64,000 nt of DNA. It comes from Jiangella alba. Lineage in GTDB: Bacteria > Actinomycetota > Actinomycetes > Jiangellales > Jiangellaceae. Where the stretch lies: contig NZ_FNUC01000004.1 of assembly GCF_900106035.1 (NCBI RefSeq), forward strand, positions 248,001-312,000. Reading direction: 5' to 3'. The translations under genes and the position numbers were made by a program. The notes beneath the pieces were generated by a model, which did no database searches, was not told the origin of the DNA, and saw only the letters and a program-made list of their open reading frames with translations. Shown piece after piece: positions 52,820 through 63,137 of this stretch (position 1 is its first letter; the number at the start of each line of letters is the position of its first letter).

Positions 52820-55348
52820 TTACTCCCGCAGCCCGATCGCGTCGACCGGGCGAAGGCGCAGCGCCGCGCGGGCCGGGACGCCGATGGCGAGGAAGCCGAG
52901 CAGGGAGGTCGCGAGGACGATGCCGCCGAAGCCGGCCGGTGAGATCGACGGCAGCGGCGACTCGGTGAGCCCGATGCTGATACCGACCAGCGGGGGCAGC
53001 GCCACCAGCAGGCCGACCAGCACCGACACCGCGACGATGACCCCCGCCTCGACCCGCATCATGGCCAGCACGTGCCGCCGGGCCGCGCCGGCCAGGCGGA
53101 GCAGGGCGAACTCGCGGGTGCGCTCGGCCGTGGCCATGACCAGCGTGTTCACCACCGACACCGCCAGGTACGCGAGCAGCGCGAGGATGGCCACCAGGCT
53201 GGACGACGTCTCGGCGGACCGCTCGGACGAGCCGGCCGCGGACAGGTCGGACCCGGTGCCGGCGGCCAGGCCGGGGTGCTCGGCCGCCACCTGCGCGACG
53301 GTGCCGGGGTCGCCGCCGCCGATCAGCACCCAGCTGTCGAGGCCGGTCGTGGTGTGCGCGGCCAGCTCGTCGTGCGGCAGGGTGACGTCGCCGAAGCCGA
53401 GGCCGCGGCCGTAGACCGCGACCACCGTCGGTTCGATGACGGTGCCGTCGCCGAGCACGATGTCGACGGTGTCGCCGACGGACGCGCCGAAGGTGGCCGA
53501 GGCGTTGCGGCTCAACGCCACCGTGCCGTCGCGGAGGTCGCCGAGGTCGCCGTCGCGGACCTCGAGGTCGAGCGTGCGGTGGAGTCCGGCGGGGTCGAGC
53601 CCCTGCGCGGCGAACGACTCCTGAGTGGGGTCGCCCAGCTCGGTGTAGCGGACGATGACCTGGCTGTGCACGACCGGCGTCACGGTGGCGTCGTCGCCCA
53701 GCTCGCGGCGCAGCTCGTCGGTCACCGCCCCGCCCACCCCGCCGTCGCGCCCCGTGATCACCTGGTCGGCCACGACGCCGTCGATGGTCTGCCGTCCGGC
53801 CGCGGCCGCCAGCGTGCTCTGGCTGAACAGCTGGACGGACACGACCGCGACCGCCAGCACGATGGGCGTGACGGCCGCCGCCAGCCGGCGCGAGTTGGCC
53901 CGCATGTTCGCCGTCGCCAGGTACCCGTGCACCGGCGACAGCCGCCGGATCGGAGCGGCCAGCAGCCCGGCCGCCGCGCCCAGCACCCGCGGCCCGAGCA
54001 GCGCCACGCCGATGGCCAGCAGCAGCGCCCCGCCCGCCGCCGCGGCCACGCCCACCATGCCGGGCACCAGCATGGGCACACCGGACACGGCCAGCCCGAG
54101 CACGACCAGCACCGCCCCCGCACCCACCCGGCCCGCACCGAGGCGCCGCTCCTCGACCGCGCTCTCGCCCAGCGCCTCGACGGGGTTCAACCGCGCCGGT
54201 CGCCTGGCCGCCACCCACCCCGCCAGCCGCGCCGTGACCAGGCACAGCACGATGGCCGCGAGCCCCGGCAGTGGGCTCATCGCGAGCTGGAAGTCGGCCG
54301 GCAGCAGACCGGTGCCGGCGAACGCCCGCCCGAGCCCGACCGCCACCAGGTACCCGGGCACCGCGCCGAGCACCGCCGCCGTGACCCCCAGCAACATGAC
54401 CTCGGCGCCGACCAGCCGCCGGACCTGCCCCCGCGTGGCGCCGACCGCACGCAGCAGCGCGAACTCGCGCCGTCGCTGCTGGATCGACAGCGCCAGCGTG
54501 CCCGCCACCACGAACATCGCGATGAGCACCGTGGTGCCGGCCAGCGACATCGCCATGACCGTCAGCTCGCCGCGGGCCTGGCCGATGTCGAGGAACTCCA
54601 CGTGGCCGCGGGCGTCGCCGGTGTGGGTGCGCACGTCGGGCACGGCGTCGGCGATGCGACCGGCCAGCTCGCCGGCGGACACCCCGTCGTCGGCGACCAC
54701 CACGACGGCGTCCCACCGCCCACCCGCCCCGGCCAGTTCGCCGGCCCGCTCGTCGGTGAGGAACACCGCCGACTCCCGCGCGTCGCCGGGCCGGGACACC
54801 ACACCGCTCACCGTGTAGGTGGACGGGACCCCGCCGACGGCGAGGTCGACGCGGTCGCCGGTCTCGACGCCCAGCGACGACGCGAGGCCGGCCTCGAGCG
54901 CCACCTCGTCGTCGCGGCGCGGGCCGTCGCCGCCGTCGACCGTGAACGGTGCGAGCGCCGCCGCCGACCAGCCGTGCCCGACGACCGGCCGGGACAGGTC
55001 GGCCACGGCGCCGTCGGCCACCACGCTGACCGGGACGTTGACGTCGCCGGCCGCCTCGGCCACCCCCGGCACGTCGGCGACGGCGTCGACAGCGTCGGCC
55101 GGCAGCCGGACCCGCTCGGGCAGCGCGATGTCGGTGTCTTCGACGACGGGGAGCGCCTGCACGCCGCTGACCACGACGTCGGCGCCGGCGTAGCGCTGCG
55201 GCGGCAGACCGCCGCGGATGCCGGACTCGACCAGCACGCCGAGCGACGTGACCAGCACCGACGCGAGCAGGACGGCGAGGAACGCGCCGATGAACCCGGC
55301 CTTGCGTCCCTTGATGGTCTTGCGGGCGATGTCGCGCACGGTCACCAC
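52820..55348 (-). CDS. FtsX-type ABC transporter permease
   Basis: 842 residues with two FtsX repeats. Each has a long periplasmic-side domain and a cluster of membrane helices: VRDIARKTIKGRKAGFIGAF opens; ALSIQQRRREFALLRAVGAT and TAERTREFALLRLAGAARRH are the two signature cytoplasmic loops. Each is followed by three helices. The architecture matches MacB/LolCDE-like exporters and drug/peptide exporters. GTG start within a 7-base overlap with the ATPase gene. The substrate is unknown; the divergent two-component system may sense it. Confidence 0.93.
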   Translation of the reverse strand: MVTVRDIARKTIKGRKAGFIGAFLAVLLASVLVTSLGVLVESGIRGGLPPQRYAGADVVVSGVQALPVVEDTDIALPERVRLPADAVDAVADVPGVAEAAGDVNVPVSVVADGAVADLSRPVVGHGWSAAALAPFTVDGGDGPRRDDEVALEAGLASSLGVETGDRVDLAVGGVPSTYTVSGVVSRPGDARESAVFLTDERAGELAGAGGRWDAVVVVADDGVSAGELAGRIADAVPDVRTHTGDARGHVEFLDIGQARGELTVMAMSLAGTTVLIAMFVVAGTLALSIQQRRREFALLRAVGATRGQVRRLVGAEVMLLGVTAAVLGAVPGYLVAVGLGRAFAGTGLLPADFQLAMSPLPGLAAIVLCLVTARLAGWVAARRPARLNPVEALGESAVEERRLGAGRVGAGAVLVVLGLAVSGVPMLVPGMVGVAAAAGGALLLAIGVALLGPRVLGAAAGLLAAPIRRLSPVHGYLATANMRANSRRLAAAVTPIVLAVAVVSVQLFSQSTLAAAAGRQTIDGVVADQVITGRDGGVGGAVTDELRRELGDDATVTPVVHSQVIVRYTELGDPTQESFAAQGLDPAGLHRTLDLEVRDGDLGDLRDGTVALSRNASATFGASVGDTVDIVLGDGTVIEPTVVAVYGRGLGFGDVTLPHDELAAHTTTGLDSWVLIGGGDPGTVAQVAAEHPGLAAGTGSDLSAAGSSERSAETSSSLVAILALLAYLAVSVVNTLVMATAERTREFALLRLAGAARRHVLAMMRVEAGVIVAVSVLVGLLVALPPLVGISIGLTESPLPSISPAGFGGIVLATSLLGFLAIGVPARAALRLRPVDAIGLRE

Positions 55349-56082
55349 GCCCCGAGCTTCGTCATGCGCTCGGCCACCAGTTCGGCCGTCGGCGCGTCCA
55401 TGACCCCGGTGACCCGGCCGTCGGCCAGGAACAGCACGCGGTCGGCGAACGACGCCGCGACCGGGTCGTGGGTGACCATGACGACCGTCTGGCCGCTGTC
55501 GTCGACGATGCGGCGCAGCAGTTCGAGCACCTGCCGGCCGGTGCGGGTGTCGAGCGCGCCGGTGGGTTCGTCGGCGAAGACCGCGTCGGGCTGGGTGACC
55601 AGCGCCCGCGCGATGGCGACCCGCTGCTGCTGGCCGCCGGAGAGCTGGGCCGGGCGGCGCTGCAGGTGGTCGCCGAGGCCGACCGACCCGGCGACCCGGG
55701 CGATCCAGCCGGGGTCGATCTCGCGTCCGGCCAGCCGCAGCGGCAGCGACACGTTGTCTTCGACCGTCAGCGACGACAGCAGGTTGTAGGCCTGGAACAC
55801 GAAGCCGATGCGGTCGCGCCGGACCACCGTCAGCTCGTTGTCGGAGAGTGTCGACAGCTCGGTGTCGGCCAGCCGGACCGACCCCGACGTCGGCCGGTCG
55901 AGCCCGGCCGCGCAGTGCAGGAACGTGCTCTTGCCGGACCCGGACGGGCCCATCACCGCGGTGAAGGTGCCGACGGCGAGGTCGACGCCGACTTCGTGCA
56001 GCGCCGTGACCCGCTGCTCGCCACTGCCGTAGATCTTGGTCACGGCGTCGAGCCGGACCGCCGGTGCCGTCATGGTGTGCAC
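55342..56082 (-). CDS. ABC transporter ATP-binding protein (MacB/LolD type)
   Basis: 246 residues. Walker A MGPSGSGKSTFLHCAAGLD, the MacB-type GFVFQAYNLLSSLTVEDNV, signature LSGGQQQRVAIARAL and Walker B AVFADEPTGALD are intact, with the H-loop MVTHDPVAA. The GTG at 56082 is preferred because AGGAGG lies seven bases upstream; an ATG nine bases later is possible. It is the first gene of the leftward pair and starts 132 bases from the divergent histidine kinase. Confidence 0.95.
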   Translation of the reverse strand: MHTMTAPAVRLDAVTKIYGSGEQRVTALHEVGVDLAVGTFTAVMGPSGSGKSTFLHCAAGLDRPTSGSVRLADTELSTLSDNELTVVRRDRIGFVFQAYNLLSSLTVEDNVSLPLRLAGREIDPGWIARVAGSVGLGDHLQRRPAQLSGGQQQRVAIARALVTQPDAVFADEPTGALDTRTGRQVLELLRRIVDDSGQTVVMVTHDPVAASFADRVLFLADGRVTGVMDAPTAELVAERMTKLGAW

Positions 56083-56214
56083 GTCGCTTCCTCCTTGTAG
56101 GGCCTGGTCACGACGTTATGGATCGGCAGTGGCGGGAACGATCCCGCTGGCGCCCCGATCAATGGTGGTGCTGGGTATACCGTCTGGCGGCGCCCGCTCG
56201 GGCATGCTGAACAC

Positions 56215-57501
56215 ATGGACAGAGTGCGAGCGGCGTACCGGGCGACGCGGCGGGCGCTGCCGTTCCTGCTGCGCGGTCTCGTCAGCTCGGCGGTGGCGCT
56301 CGTCCTGCTGATCCGCGTGCTGCTGGTGGCCGCGTTCACGCTCGTCGGCGTGGGCTGGCTGGCCGTCCCGTCCACGGTGCGGGCGGTGCGCCGCTGGGCC
56401 GGCGACGAGCGCCACCGGGTCGCCACTTTCACCGGCCGCCCGGTCCCGCGGCCCTACGCCTCCCCCGACCCGCCGCGCACCCATCAGGACGACGCGGGCG
56501 CGCCGAAGGTGCCCACCCGCACGCTGCTCGCCGACCCCGCCACCTGGCGCGACGTCGGCTGGGTGCTGTTCCACGGCCTCACCGGGCTGGTCGTCGGGGT
56601 CGTGGCGGTGCTGCTGCCGCTGAGCGTCGTCAACGCCGCCGTGGTGCCCATCTACTGGTCGGCGATGCCGGCCGACGACCCGGTGCAGTCGCCGTACCCG
56701 GTGACGTCCTGGGCCGGTGCGCTGGGCATGCTGCCGCTCGGCTTCGGCTGGCTGGTGCTGACGCTGACGCTGGTGCCGTTGCTGGCCAGATGGCAGGCCG
56801 GGGTGGCCGGCCAGCTGCTGCGGCCGACGAAGGACGCGCGGCTGTCCGAACGCGTCACCGAGCTGACGGCCACCCGCGCGGCCGCGCTCGAGGCGCACGG
56901 CGCCGAGCTGCGGCGCATCGAGCGCGACCTCCACGACGGCACCCAGAACCGGCTGATGGGCGTCATCATGCACCTCGGCATCGCCGAACGGGCGCTGCGC
57001 CGCGACCCCACCTCCGCCCTGCCCCTGCTGCTCCAGGCGCAGAACCAGGCCGGCGACGCGCTGACCGAGCTGCGCGACGTCGTCCGCACCATCTACCCGC
57101 CGGTGCTGGCCGAGCGTGGCCTCGACGGCGCGCTGGCGGCGCTGGCGGCCCGCTGCGCGATACCGTGCACGCTGCGCGTCGACCGGCTGCGTCGGCTGCC
57201 CGCCGCGCTCGAGGCGGCCGCGTACTTCGTCGTCGCCGAGGCGCTGACGAACGCCTCGAAGCACAGCGGCGCCGACCACGTCGAGGTGACGCTGACACTG
57301 CGGCCCCCGGCCAGCCGGGGTGACGAGGAGACGCTGGTGATCCACGTTCGCGACGACGGCCACGGTGGCGCCGACGAGTCCGGCGGCAGCGGGCTGGCCG
57401 GCATCCGCCGCCGGGTCGCCGCGTTCGACGGCCAGACCACGGTGACCAGCCCGCTCGGCGGCCCGACGGTGGTCGAGGCGGTGATCCCGTGCGCGTCGTG
57501 A
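56215..57501 (+). CDS. Sensor histidine kinase (NarL/DesK class)
   Basis: 428 residues. N-terminal membrane segments (RGLVSSAVALVLLIRVLLVA, LTGLVVGVVAVLLPLSVV, SWAGALGMLPLGFGWLVLTL) form the sensor. The HisKA_3 phosphoacceptor is ELRRIERDLHDGTQNRLMGV, and the ATPase part has VAEALTNASKHSGA, VRDDGHGG and GSGLAGIRRR. A full class II sensor kinase. The stop overlaps the response regulator start by 13 bases. It faces the ABC exporter, so export control in response to membrane or antibiotic stress is likely. Confidence 0.93.
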   Translation: MDRVRAAYRATRRALPFLLRGLVSSAVALVLLIRVLLVAAFTLVGVGWLAVPSTVRAVRRWAGDERHRVATFTGRPVPRPYASPDPPRTHQDDAGAPKVPTRTLLADPATWRDVGWVLFHGLTGLVVGVVAVLLPLSVVNAAVVPIYWSAMPADDPVQSPYPVTSWAGALGMLPLGFGWLVLTLTLVPLLARWQAGVAGQLLRPTKDARLSERVTELTATRAAALEAHGAELRRIERDLHDGTQNRLMGVIMHLGIAERALRRDPTSALPLLLQAQNQAGDALTELRDVVRTIYPPVLAERGLDGALAALAARCAIPCTLRVDRLRRLPAALEAAAYFVVAEALTNASKHSGADHVEVTLTLRPPASRGDEETLVIHVRDDGHGGADESGGSGLAGIRRRVAAFDGQTTVTSPLGGPTVVEAVIPCAS

Positions 57502-58133
57502 TCGCCGAGGACGACACCCTGCTGCGCGAGGGTCTGGTGTTGCTGCTGGGCGGCGAGGGCATCGAGGTGGCCGCCGCCGTCGACAACCCCGTCGACTTCC
57601 TCGCGGCGGTGCGCGCCGAGCGGCCCGACGCCGCCGTCGTCGACGTGCGGCTGCCGCCCGACTTCAAGGCCGAGGGCATCGAGGCGGCCGCCGCGGCACG
57701 GCGCGAGCGGCCCGGACTGCCCGTCCTCGTACTGTCCGCCTACGTCGAGGACAGCTACGCCACCGAGTTGCTGGCCAACGGCGCCGACGGCGTCGGCTAC
57801 CTGCTCAAGGAGCGCGTCGGCAAGGTCGAGCAGTTCCTCGACGCGTTGCACCGGGTGGCCCGCGGCGGCACCGTCATGGACCCCGAGGTGGTCTCGCAGC
57901 TCATGGTCCGCCGCCGCGCCGACGACCCGATCCGCACGCTCACGCCGCGCGAGCGGGAGGTGCTGGCGCTGATGGCCGAGGGCCTGGCCAACCCCGACAT
58001 CGCGGCGCGCCTGGTGGTCACCGAGACCGCCGTCAGCAAGCACATCCGCAACATCTTCGCCAAACTCGGCCTCGCGCACGGCGACACCGGGCATCGCCGT
58101 GTGCTGGCCGTCCTCGCCTATCTGAAGTCGTGA
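57489..58133 (+). CDS. Response regulator, NarL/FixJ family
   Basis: 214 residues starting with GTG. The receiver has [14 protein letters not shown] (acidic pocket), AVVDVRLPP with the phosphoacceptor Asp, VLVLSAY and YLLKERV with the conserved Lys. The LuxR-type HTH is [20 protein letters not shown], then [20 protein letters not shown]. Partner of the kinase encoded directly upstream. Likely targets are the divergent ABC genes. Confidence 0.94.
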   Translation: MRVVIAEDDTLLREGLVLLLGGEGIEVAAAVDNPVDFLAAVRAERPDAAVVDVRLPPDFKAEGIEAAAAARRERPGLPVLVLSAYVEDSYATELLANGADGVGYLLKERVGKVEQFLDALHRVARGGTVMDPEVVSQLMVRRRADDPIRTLTPREREVLALMAEGLANPDIAARLVVTETAVSKHIRNIFAKLGLAHGDTGHRRVLAVLAYLKS

Positions 58134-58179
58134 TCACCGGCGCTACCCAGTGTTCACTCGCGCGTGTCAGCATGGGGAC

Positions 58180-60255
58180 ATGGCGGAGCCGACCAAGCCG
58201 GAAGAGCGTTATCTCGACCGCGAGTTGTCGTGGCTCGCCTTCAACCACCGGGTGCTCGAGCTCGCCGAGGACCCCGACGTGCCGCTGCTGGAGCGGGCCC
58301 GCTTCCTGGCCATCTTCTCCAGCAATCTCGACGAGTTCTACATGATCCGCGTGGCCGGCCTGAAACGGCGCATGGCGGCCGGCGTCGCGTTCCCGTCGGT
58401 GAGCGGCATGATGCCGCGCGAGGTGCACGAACGCACGCTCGAACGCACCCGCGAGCTGATGGCCCGGCAGACCAAGTGCTTCCGCAGCGACGTGCTGCCG
58501 GCGCTGGTCAAGGAGGGCATCGACATCGCCCGGTGGGACGACCTCGACGACGCCGAGCACGTCAGGCTGCGGCGGCTGTTCAGCGAGCGGATCTTCCCGG
58601 TGCTGACGCCGCTGGCCGTCGACCCCGCCCATCCGTTCCCGTACATCTCCGGGCTGTCGCTGAACCTCGCCGTCGTCGTGCGCAACCCGCGCAACTCGAC
58701 CGAGCACTTCGCCCGGGTCAAGGTGCCGCCGAACTTCCCGCGCTTCCTGCCGGTGGCCGAGCAGCGGTTCGTGCCGCTCGAGGACGTCATCGCCGCGCAC
58801 CTCGCGCAGCTGTTCCCGGGCATGGAGGTGCTGCAGCACCACATGTTCCGGGTCACCCGCAACGAGGACGTCGAGGTCGAGGAGGACGACGCCGAGAACC
58901 TGCTGACCGCCATGGAGCGCGAGCTCATGCGGCGGCGGTTCGGCCCGGCGGTCCGGCTCGAGGTCGAGGAGACCGTCGACCCGCACGTGCTCGACCTGCT
59001 ACAGCGCGAACTGGGCGTCAGCGACGGCGAGACGTTCATGCTGCCCGGCCCGCTCGACCTCACCGGCCTCACCGCCATCGCCGACCTCGACCGCGCGGAG
59101 CTGCGGTACCGGCCGTTCCTGCCGGCCACCCACCGCGACCTCCGCGACGTCGAGTCGGCGTCGCCGGCGGACATGTTCGCGGCCATCTCGAAGGCCGACG
59201 TGCTGGTGCACCACCCGTACGACTCGTTCTCCACCAGCGTGCAGCGCTTCGTCGAGCAGGCCGCGGCCGACCCCCGGGTGCTGGCGATCAAGCAGACGCT
59301 CTACCGCACCAGCGGCGACTCCCCCATCGTCGACGCGCTGATCGACGCCGCCGAGGCGGGCAAGCAGGTGCTCGCCGTCGTCGAGATCAAGGCGCGCTTC
59401 GACGAGCAGGCCAACATCACCTGGGCGCGCAAGCTCGAGCAGGCCGGCGTCCACGTCGTGTACGGCCTGGTCGGGCTGAAGACGCACTGCAAGCTGTGCC
59501 TGGTGGTGCGCGACGAAGCCGGCGGCATCCAGCGCTACAGCCACATCGGCACCGGCAACTACCACCCGCGCACGGCCCGCATCTACGAGGACATGGGCCT
59601 GCTCACCGCCGACGCCGACGTCGCCGAAGACCTCAACCACCTGTTCAACACGCTGTCCGGCTACTCGCTGGAGTCCGACTACAAGCGGCTGCTGGTGGCG
59701 CCGCACGCGCTGCGCAGCGGCATCGTCGACCGCATCCAGCGCGAGATCGAGCACCACCGGGCCGGGCTCCCGGCCGGCGTCCGGTTCAAGATGAACAGCA
59801 TCGTCGACGAGGCGATCATCGACGCGCTGTACGAGGCGTCCGAGGCGGGCGTGCCCATCGACATCTGGGTGCGCGGCATCTGCAGCATCCGGGCCGGCGT
59901 GCCCGGGCTGTCCGAGAACGTGCGGGTGCGCAGCATCCTCGGCCGGTTCCTCGAGCACTCGCGCATCTACTCGTTCGAGAACGGCGGCGACGCCGAGCAC
60001 TGGATCGGCTCCGGCGACCTCATGCATCGCAACCTCGACCGCCGGGTCGAGGCGCTGGTGCGGCTGAGCCGGCCGGAGCACCGCCACGAGGTCGAGGGCC
60101 TGTTCGACCTCGCCTTCGATCCCGGCACGGCGTCCTGGCACCTGCGCCCCGACGGGACATGGGACCGCGTGCACACCGACCCCGACGGCGCACCGCTGTC
60201 CGACATGCAGCAGGTGCTCATCGAACGCAAACAGCGCCGGAGGTCCACCACGTGA
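58180..60255 (+). CDS. ppk: Polyphosphate kinase 1
   Basis: 691 residues, usual PPK1 length. The start [20 protein letters not shown] and [15 protein letters not shown] are the N-terminal signatures, and the catalytic half has [35 protein letters not shown] with the catalytic His, and [20 protein letters not shown]. The enzyme makes and breaks polyphosphate using ATP. The ATG at 58180 gives [11 protein letters not shown]; an earlier in-frame ATG at 58150 adds an unlikely tail. GTGA overlap with the CYTH-CHAD gene. Confidence 0.97.
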   Translation: MAEPTKPEERYLDRELSWLAFNHRVLELAEDPDVPLLERARFLAIFSSNLDEFYMIRVAGLKRRMAAGVAFPSVSGMMPREVHERTLERTRELMARQTKCFRSDVLPALVKEGIDIARWDDLDDAEHVRLRRLFSERIFPVLTPLAVDPAHPFPYISGLSLNLAVVVRNPRNSTEHFARVKVPPNFPRFLPVAEQRFVPLEDVIAAHLAQLFPGMEVLQHHMFRVTRNEDVEVEEDDAENLLTAMERELMRRRFGPAVRLEVEETVDPHVLDLLQRELGVSDGETFMLPGPLDLTGLTAIADLDRAELRYRPFLPATHRDLRDVESASPADMFAAISKADVLVHHPYDSFSTSVQRFVEQAAADPRVLAIKQTLYRTSGDSPIVDALIDAAEAGKQVLAVVEIKARFDEQANITWARKLEQAGVHVVYGLVGLKTHCKLCLVVRDEAGGIQRYSHIGTGNYHPRTARIYEDMGLLTADADVAEDLNHLFNTLSGYSLESDYKRLLVAPHALRSGIVDRIQREIEHHRAGLPAGVRFKMNSIVDEAIIDALYEASEAGVPIDIWVRGICSIRAGVPGLSENVRVRSILGRFLEHSRIYSFENGGDAEHWIGSGDLMHRNLDRRVEALVRLSRPEHRHEVEGLFDLAFDPGTASWHLRPDGTWDRVHTDPDGAPLSDMQQVLIERKQRRRSTT

Positions 60256-61796
60256 ACCGTGCGGAGCAGACCGCCCGACCGCACACCGAGCGTGAGGTCG
60301 AGCAGAAGTTCCGCGTGCACGGACTGTTCCGCATCCCCGACCTCTCCACCCTGCCCGGCGTGGGCGGCGTCGACGATCTCGGCGTCGTCGAGCTGGAATC
60401 GGCCTACTACGACACCGACGACCTGCGGCTGGCCCGCGAGGGCATCACCTTCCGCCGTCGCAGCGGCGACGACGAGGGCTGGCACCTGAAGCTGCCGGCC
60501 GGCGGCGTCGGCGCCCGCGACGAGGTGCGGCTGCCGCTCGACGACGGTGACGTCCCGCCGCCCGCGCTGGCCGCGCTGGTCCGGGTGATCACGCGGACTG
60601 AGCCGCTGCGGCTGGTCTCGACGCTGCGCACGACGCGGGCCCGGCAGCTGATCCGCGCCGGCGACGGCGACGGCGATGTCGGCGAGCTGGTCGACGACAC
60701 CGTCCACGTGGTCGGCGCCGACGGCGCCGTCGCCGCCCGGTTCCGGGAGCTCGAGCTGGAAGAGCGCCACGGCGGCCCGCTCATCGCGAGCGTCGCGGCG
60801 GCGCTGACGGAGGCCGGCGCGGTCGGCGGCGAGTTCGTCGCCAAGGTGGTCCGGGCGCTCGGTCCCAACGCGGCGGCCCCGCCTGAGGTGCCGGAGCTGC
60901 CGGTGCCGCGGCCCAAGGACCCGGCCCACGACGCGCTCGTCGCGTACCTGGCGCTGCACGTGCGGGCGCTGCGAGCGGCCGACGTCGCGTTCCGCCGCGA
61001 GCCGGCCGACCCCGAGGCCGTCCACCAGCTGCGGGTGGCCGCGCGCCGGCTGCGCAGCGGGCTGCGCACGTTCCGGCCGATCCTGGACCGGCCGTGGGCC
61101 GAGGAGCTGCGCGCCGAGCTGGCGTGGTTCGCCCGCTCCCTGGGTGAGCTGCGCGAGGGTGACGTGCTGCGCGAGCGGCTGGAGCGCCACTGCGGCGACC
61201 TCCCGCCGGACCTCCCCGCCACGGAGGTGAAGCAGCTGCTGGCCGAGGTGCTGGGCGGCTCGGTCGCCGACGCCCGCGTCAGGGTCGGCGAGCTGCTCGA
61301 CGACCACCGCTACCTCGCCCTGCACGACAGCCTGGTCCGCGCCGTCGCCCAGCCGCTGACCCGCGCCGACGCCGAGCGTCCCGGCCGCGACGTCCTGCCG
61401 ACACTGGTCGCGAAGGCGTGGGCGAAGCTCGACCGCGCCGCCGACGACCTCACCGACGCCTCCCCCGACGACGACTGGCACATCGCCCGGCTGGCCGCCA
61501 AGCGGGCCCGCTACGCCGCCGAGGCCGTCGCTCCCGTGCTCGGCTCCGACGCGAAGGCGTTCGCCAAGCAGCTCGAGAAGATCACCGAGATCCTGGGCGA
61601 GCACCAGGACGCCGCGCTGGCCGCTGCCCGGGCCCGCGAGCTGGCCCACTCCGAACACGCCTCCGCCGACGTCGCGTTCGCGCTCGGCGTGCTGGCCTCG
61701 AACGAGCGGGCCCACGTGCACGCCGCGCGCGCGGCGTTCGCGGACACCTGGCGGAACGTGCGTCGGGCGAAGTGGCGCCGATGGATGGAATCGTGA
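60252..61796 (+). CDS. CYTH and CHAD domain protein
   Basis: 514 residues. The N-terminal CYTH (triphosphate tunnel) domain shows [10 protein letters not shown] (ExExK) and [14 protein letters not shown], YYDTxDxxL being the family core. The C-terminal CHAD domain has [20 protein letters not shown] and [16 protein letters not shown], the conserved His/Arg/Lys helices that bind polyphosphate. CYTH enzymes cleave triphosphate, and CHAD attaches to polyphosphate granules. The GTGA overlap with ppk ties the two functions together. Confidence 0.95.
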   Translation: MNRAEQTARPHTEREVEQKFRVHGLFRIPDLSTLPGVGGVDDLGVVELESAYYDTDDLRLAREGITFRRRSGDDEGWHLKLPAGGVGARDEVRLPLDDGDVPPPALAALVRVITRTEPLRLVSTLRTTRARQLIRAGDGDGDVGELVDDTVHVVGADGAVAARFRELELEERHGGPLIASVAAALTEAGAVGGEFVAKVVRALGPNAAAPPEVPELPVPRPKDPAHDALVAYLALHVRALRAADVAFRREPADPEAVHQLRVAARRLRSGLRTFRPILDRPWAEELRAELAWFARSLGELREGDVLRERLERHCGDLPPDLPATEVKQLLAEVLGGSVADARVRVGELLDDHRYLALHDSLVRAVAQPLTRADAERPGRDVLPTLVAKAWAKLDRAADDLTDASPDDDWHIARLAAKRARYAAEAVAPVLGSDAKAFAKQLEKITEILGEHQDAALAAARARELAHSEHASADVAFALGVLASNERAHVHAARAAFADTWRNVRRAKWRRWMES

Positions 61797-62689
61797 CGCC
61801 CAGGCGCGACCCGGTGCTCGCCGCCGGGGCCGTGCTCTGGCGCGCGCGGCCGGGCGGCGAGGTCGAGCTGTGCCTCGTGCACCGCCCCCGGTACGACGAC
61901 TGGTCGCTGCCCAAGGGGAAACGGGAGCCGGGCGAGTCGCTGCTGGTGTGCGCCGTCCGCGAGGTGTTCGAGGAGACCGGGCATCGGGTGACGCTGGGCC
62001 GGCCGCTGCCGCAGCAGCACTACCCCGTCGCCGGCCGGCCGAAGACCGTGCACTACTGGCTGGCCGAGGCCGACCCGCACGCGGCGCCCCGGCTGCCCGA
62101 CCACGAGGTCGACGAGGTGGTGTTCCTGCCGGCCGGCGAGGCGGTCCGGCGGCTGACCCACGAGCGTGACGCGGAACTCGTCCAGGCCGCGTTGGGTGGT
62201 CCGCTGCGCACCACCGCGCTGGTGCTGCTGCGGCATGCCAAGGCGGTGTCCCGGTCGTCCTGGTCCGGCCCGGACGTCGAACGGCCGCTGTCGCCGGACG
62301 GCATCGCCGACCTCGAGCCGCTCGGCGAGGCGCTGGCGACACTGGCGCCCCGGCGGGTGTTGTCCAGCGACGCCGTCCGGTGCGCCGAGACGGTGCGCGC
62401 GTTCGCCCGCAAGCAGGGACTGGTCGTCGAGCTGGAGCCGCACCTGTCGGAGGAGAGCCTGCGGGTGACCGCCGACCAGCACCCGGCCGAGGAGATCATC
62501 GCGTCGCTGCTCCGCAACGGCGCGGCCGTCGTGTGCTCGCACCGCCCGGTGCTGCCGCTGCTCTTCGCGGCGGCCGGCACCGACGCCGACGGCGGGCTCG
62601 AGCCGGGCGCGTTCGCCGTGCTGCACCACGACGACGGCCAGGTCGTCGCGGTGGAACGGCACGCCCCGCCCCGTTCGGCTGGACTCTAG
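61781..62689 (+). CDS. mutT1: MutT1-type Nudix hydrolase fused to a histidine phosphatase domain
   Basis: 302 residues. The Nudix box is complete: GKREPGESLLVCAVREVFEE then TGH (GX5EX7REVXEEXG). After residue 145 the second domain starts ALVLLRHAKAVSRSSW with the phosphatase RH motif, and ends near VVCSHRPVLPLL with the second His. The two-domain arrangement is that of mycobacterial MutT1 (Rv2985), which cleaves 8-oxo-GTP and diadenosine polyphosphates and lies next to ppk1 there too. ATG 61781 overlaps the previous gene by 16 bases; GTG 61793 (GTGA) is an alternative. Confidence 0.93.
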   Translation: MDGIVTPRRDPVLAAGAVLWRARPGGEVELCLVHRPRYDDWSLPKGKREPGESLLVCAVREVFEETGHRVTLGRPLPQQHYPVAGRPKTVHYWLAEADPHAAPRLPDHEVDEVVFLPAGEAVRRLTHERDAELVQAALGGPLRTTALVLLRHAKAVSRSSWSGPDVERPLSPDGIADLEPLGEALATLAPRRVLSSDAVRCAETVRAFARKQGLVVELEPHLSEESLRVTADQHPAEEIIASLLRNGAAVVCSHRPVLPLLFAAAGTDADGGLEPGAFAVLHHDDGQVVAVERHAPPRSAGL

Positions 62690-63137
62690 TAAGAGCGCTG
62701 CGTTGGGCCGGGTGCCTGGGCGGGACGGTGGATGGGGCCTCGCGAGGTTGCGCCGTGGTAGGTGGACGCTGACGGCCACCCCCGGGGGCGGGCCCGGTCG
62801 TCGTCACCGACAGGTTGACCAGAGCGGCACACGTTGGCGCTGGTGTCACCACGCCCGCGACCATCACCGCACGCCCGGACGACTTGACGCCACAGCGGGC
62901 GACGCCGCCCCGCCGCTGGTTATCGACCTGTGACCGCTCTCAACGGCACGTTGTGATCGTCTCGCAACCGACCACGCGGCCTGTTCACGTGACAGCCATC
63001 ACACGGTCAGCGATCCGTCGTCTGCTCTGCGCCAGGCGTTCATTCCCCGTTCACTCTCAGCGGGGAACGGCGTCACCTCCGAAATCTACGTTCTAGGCGA
63101 TACGCAAGGACGAATTGGTCCAGGAAGGACACCAGAC
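62690..63137. other. Intergenic region upstream of pstS
   Basis: About 450 bases without a gene. An imperfect hairpin (about 62813-62850, GACCAGAGCG...GCGCTGGTGTC) probably ends the ppk-mutT1 transcript. CTGTTCACGTGACAG at 62981-62995 is a palindrome. The PHO box lies at 63038-63059, and TACGTT at 63087-63092 is a possible -10. Confidence 0.5.
63038..63059 (+). promoter_or_regulatory. PHO box for the PhoP response regulator
   Basis: GTTCATTCCCC and GTTCACTCTCA are two contiguous 11-base direct repeats beginning GTTCA(C/T), the form of the actinomycete PHO box (consensus GTTCACC repeats). They lie 79 bases before the pstS start, and a possible -10 (TACGTT) follows 27 bases after. This fits phosphate-starvation control of the pst operon. 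Confidence 0.82.

Noticed and set aside
58150-58179. Upstream ATG for ppk
   Set aside because: The added residues ([10 protein letters not shown]) are unlike PPK1 starts, and the half PHO-like GTTCACTC lies inside them.
62813-62850. A third copy of the 52.6 kb palindromic element
   Set aside because: It shares only short GAGCG and GCGCT pieces; the arms and centre differ, so it is treated as an ordinary terminator-like hairpin.
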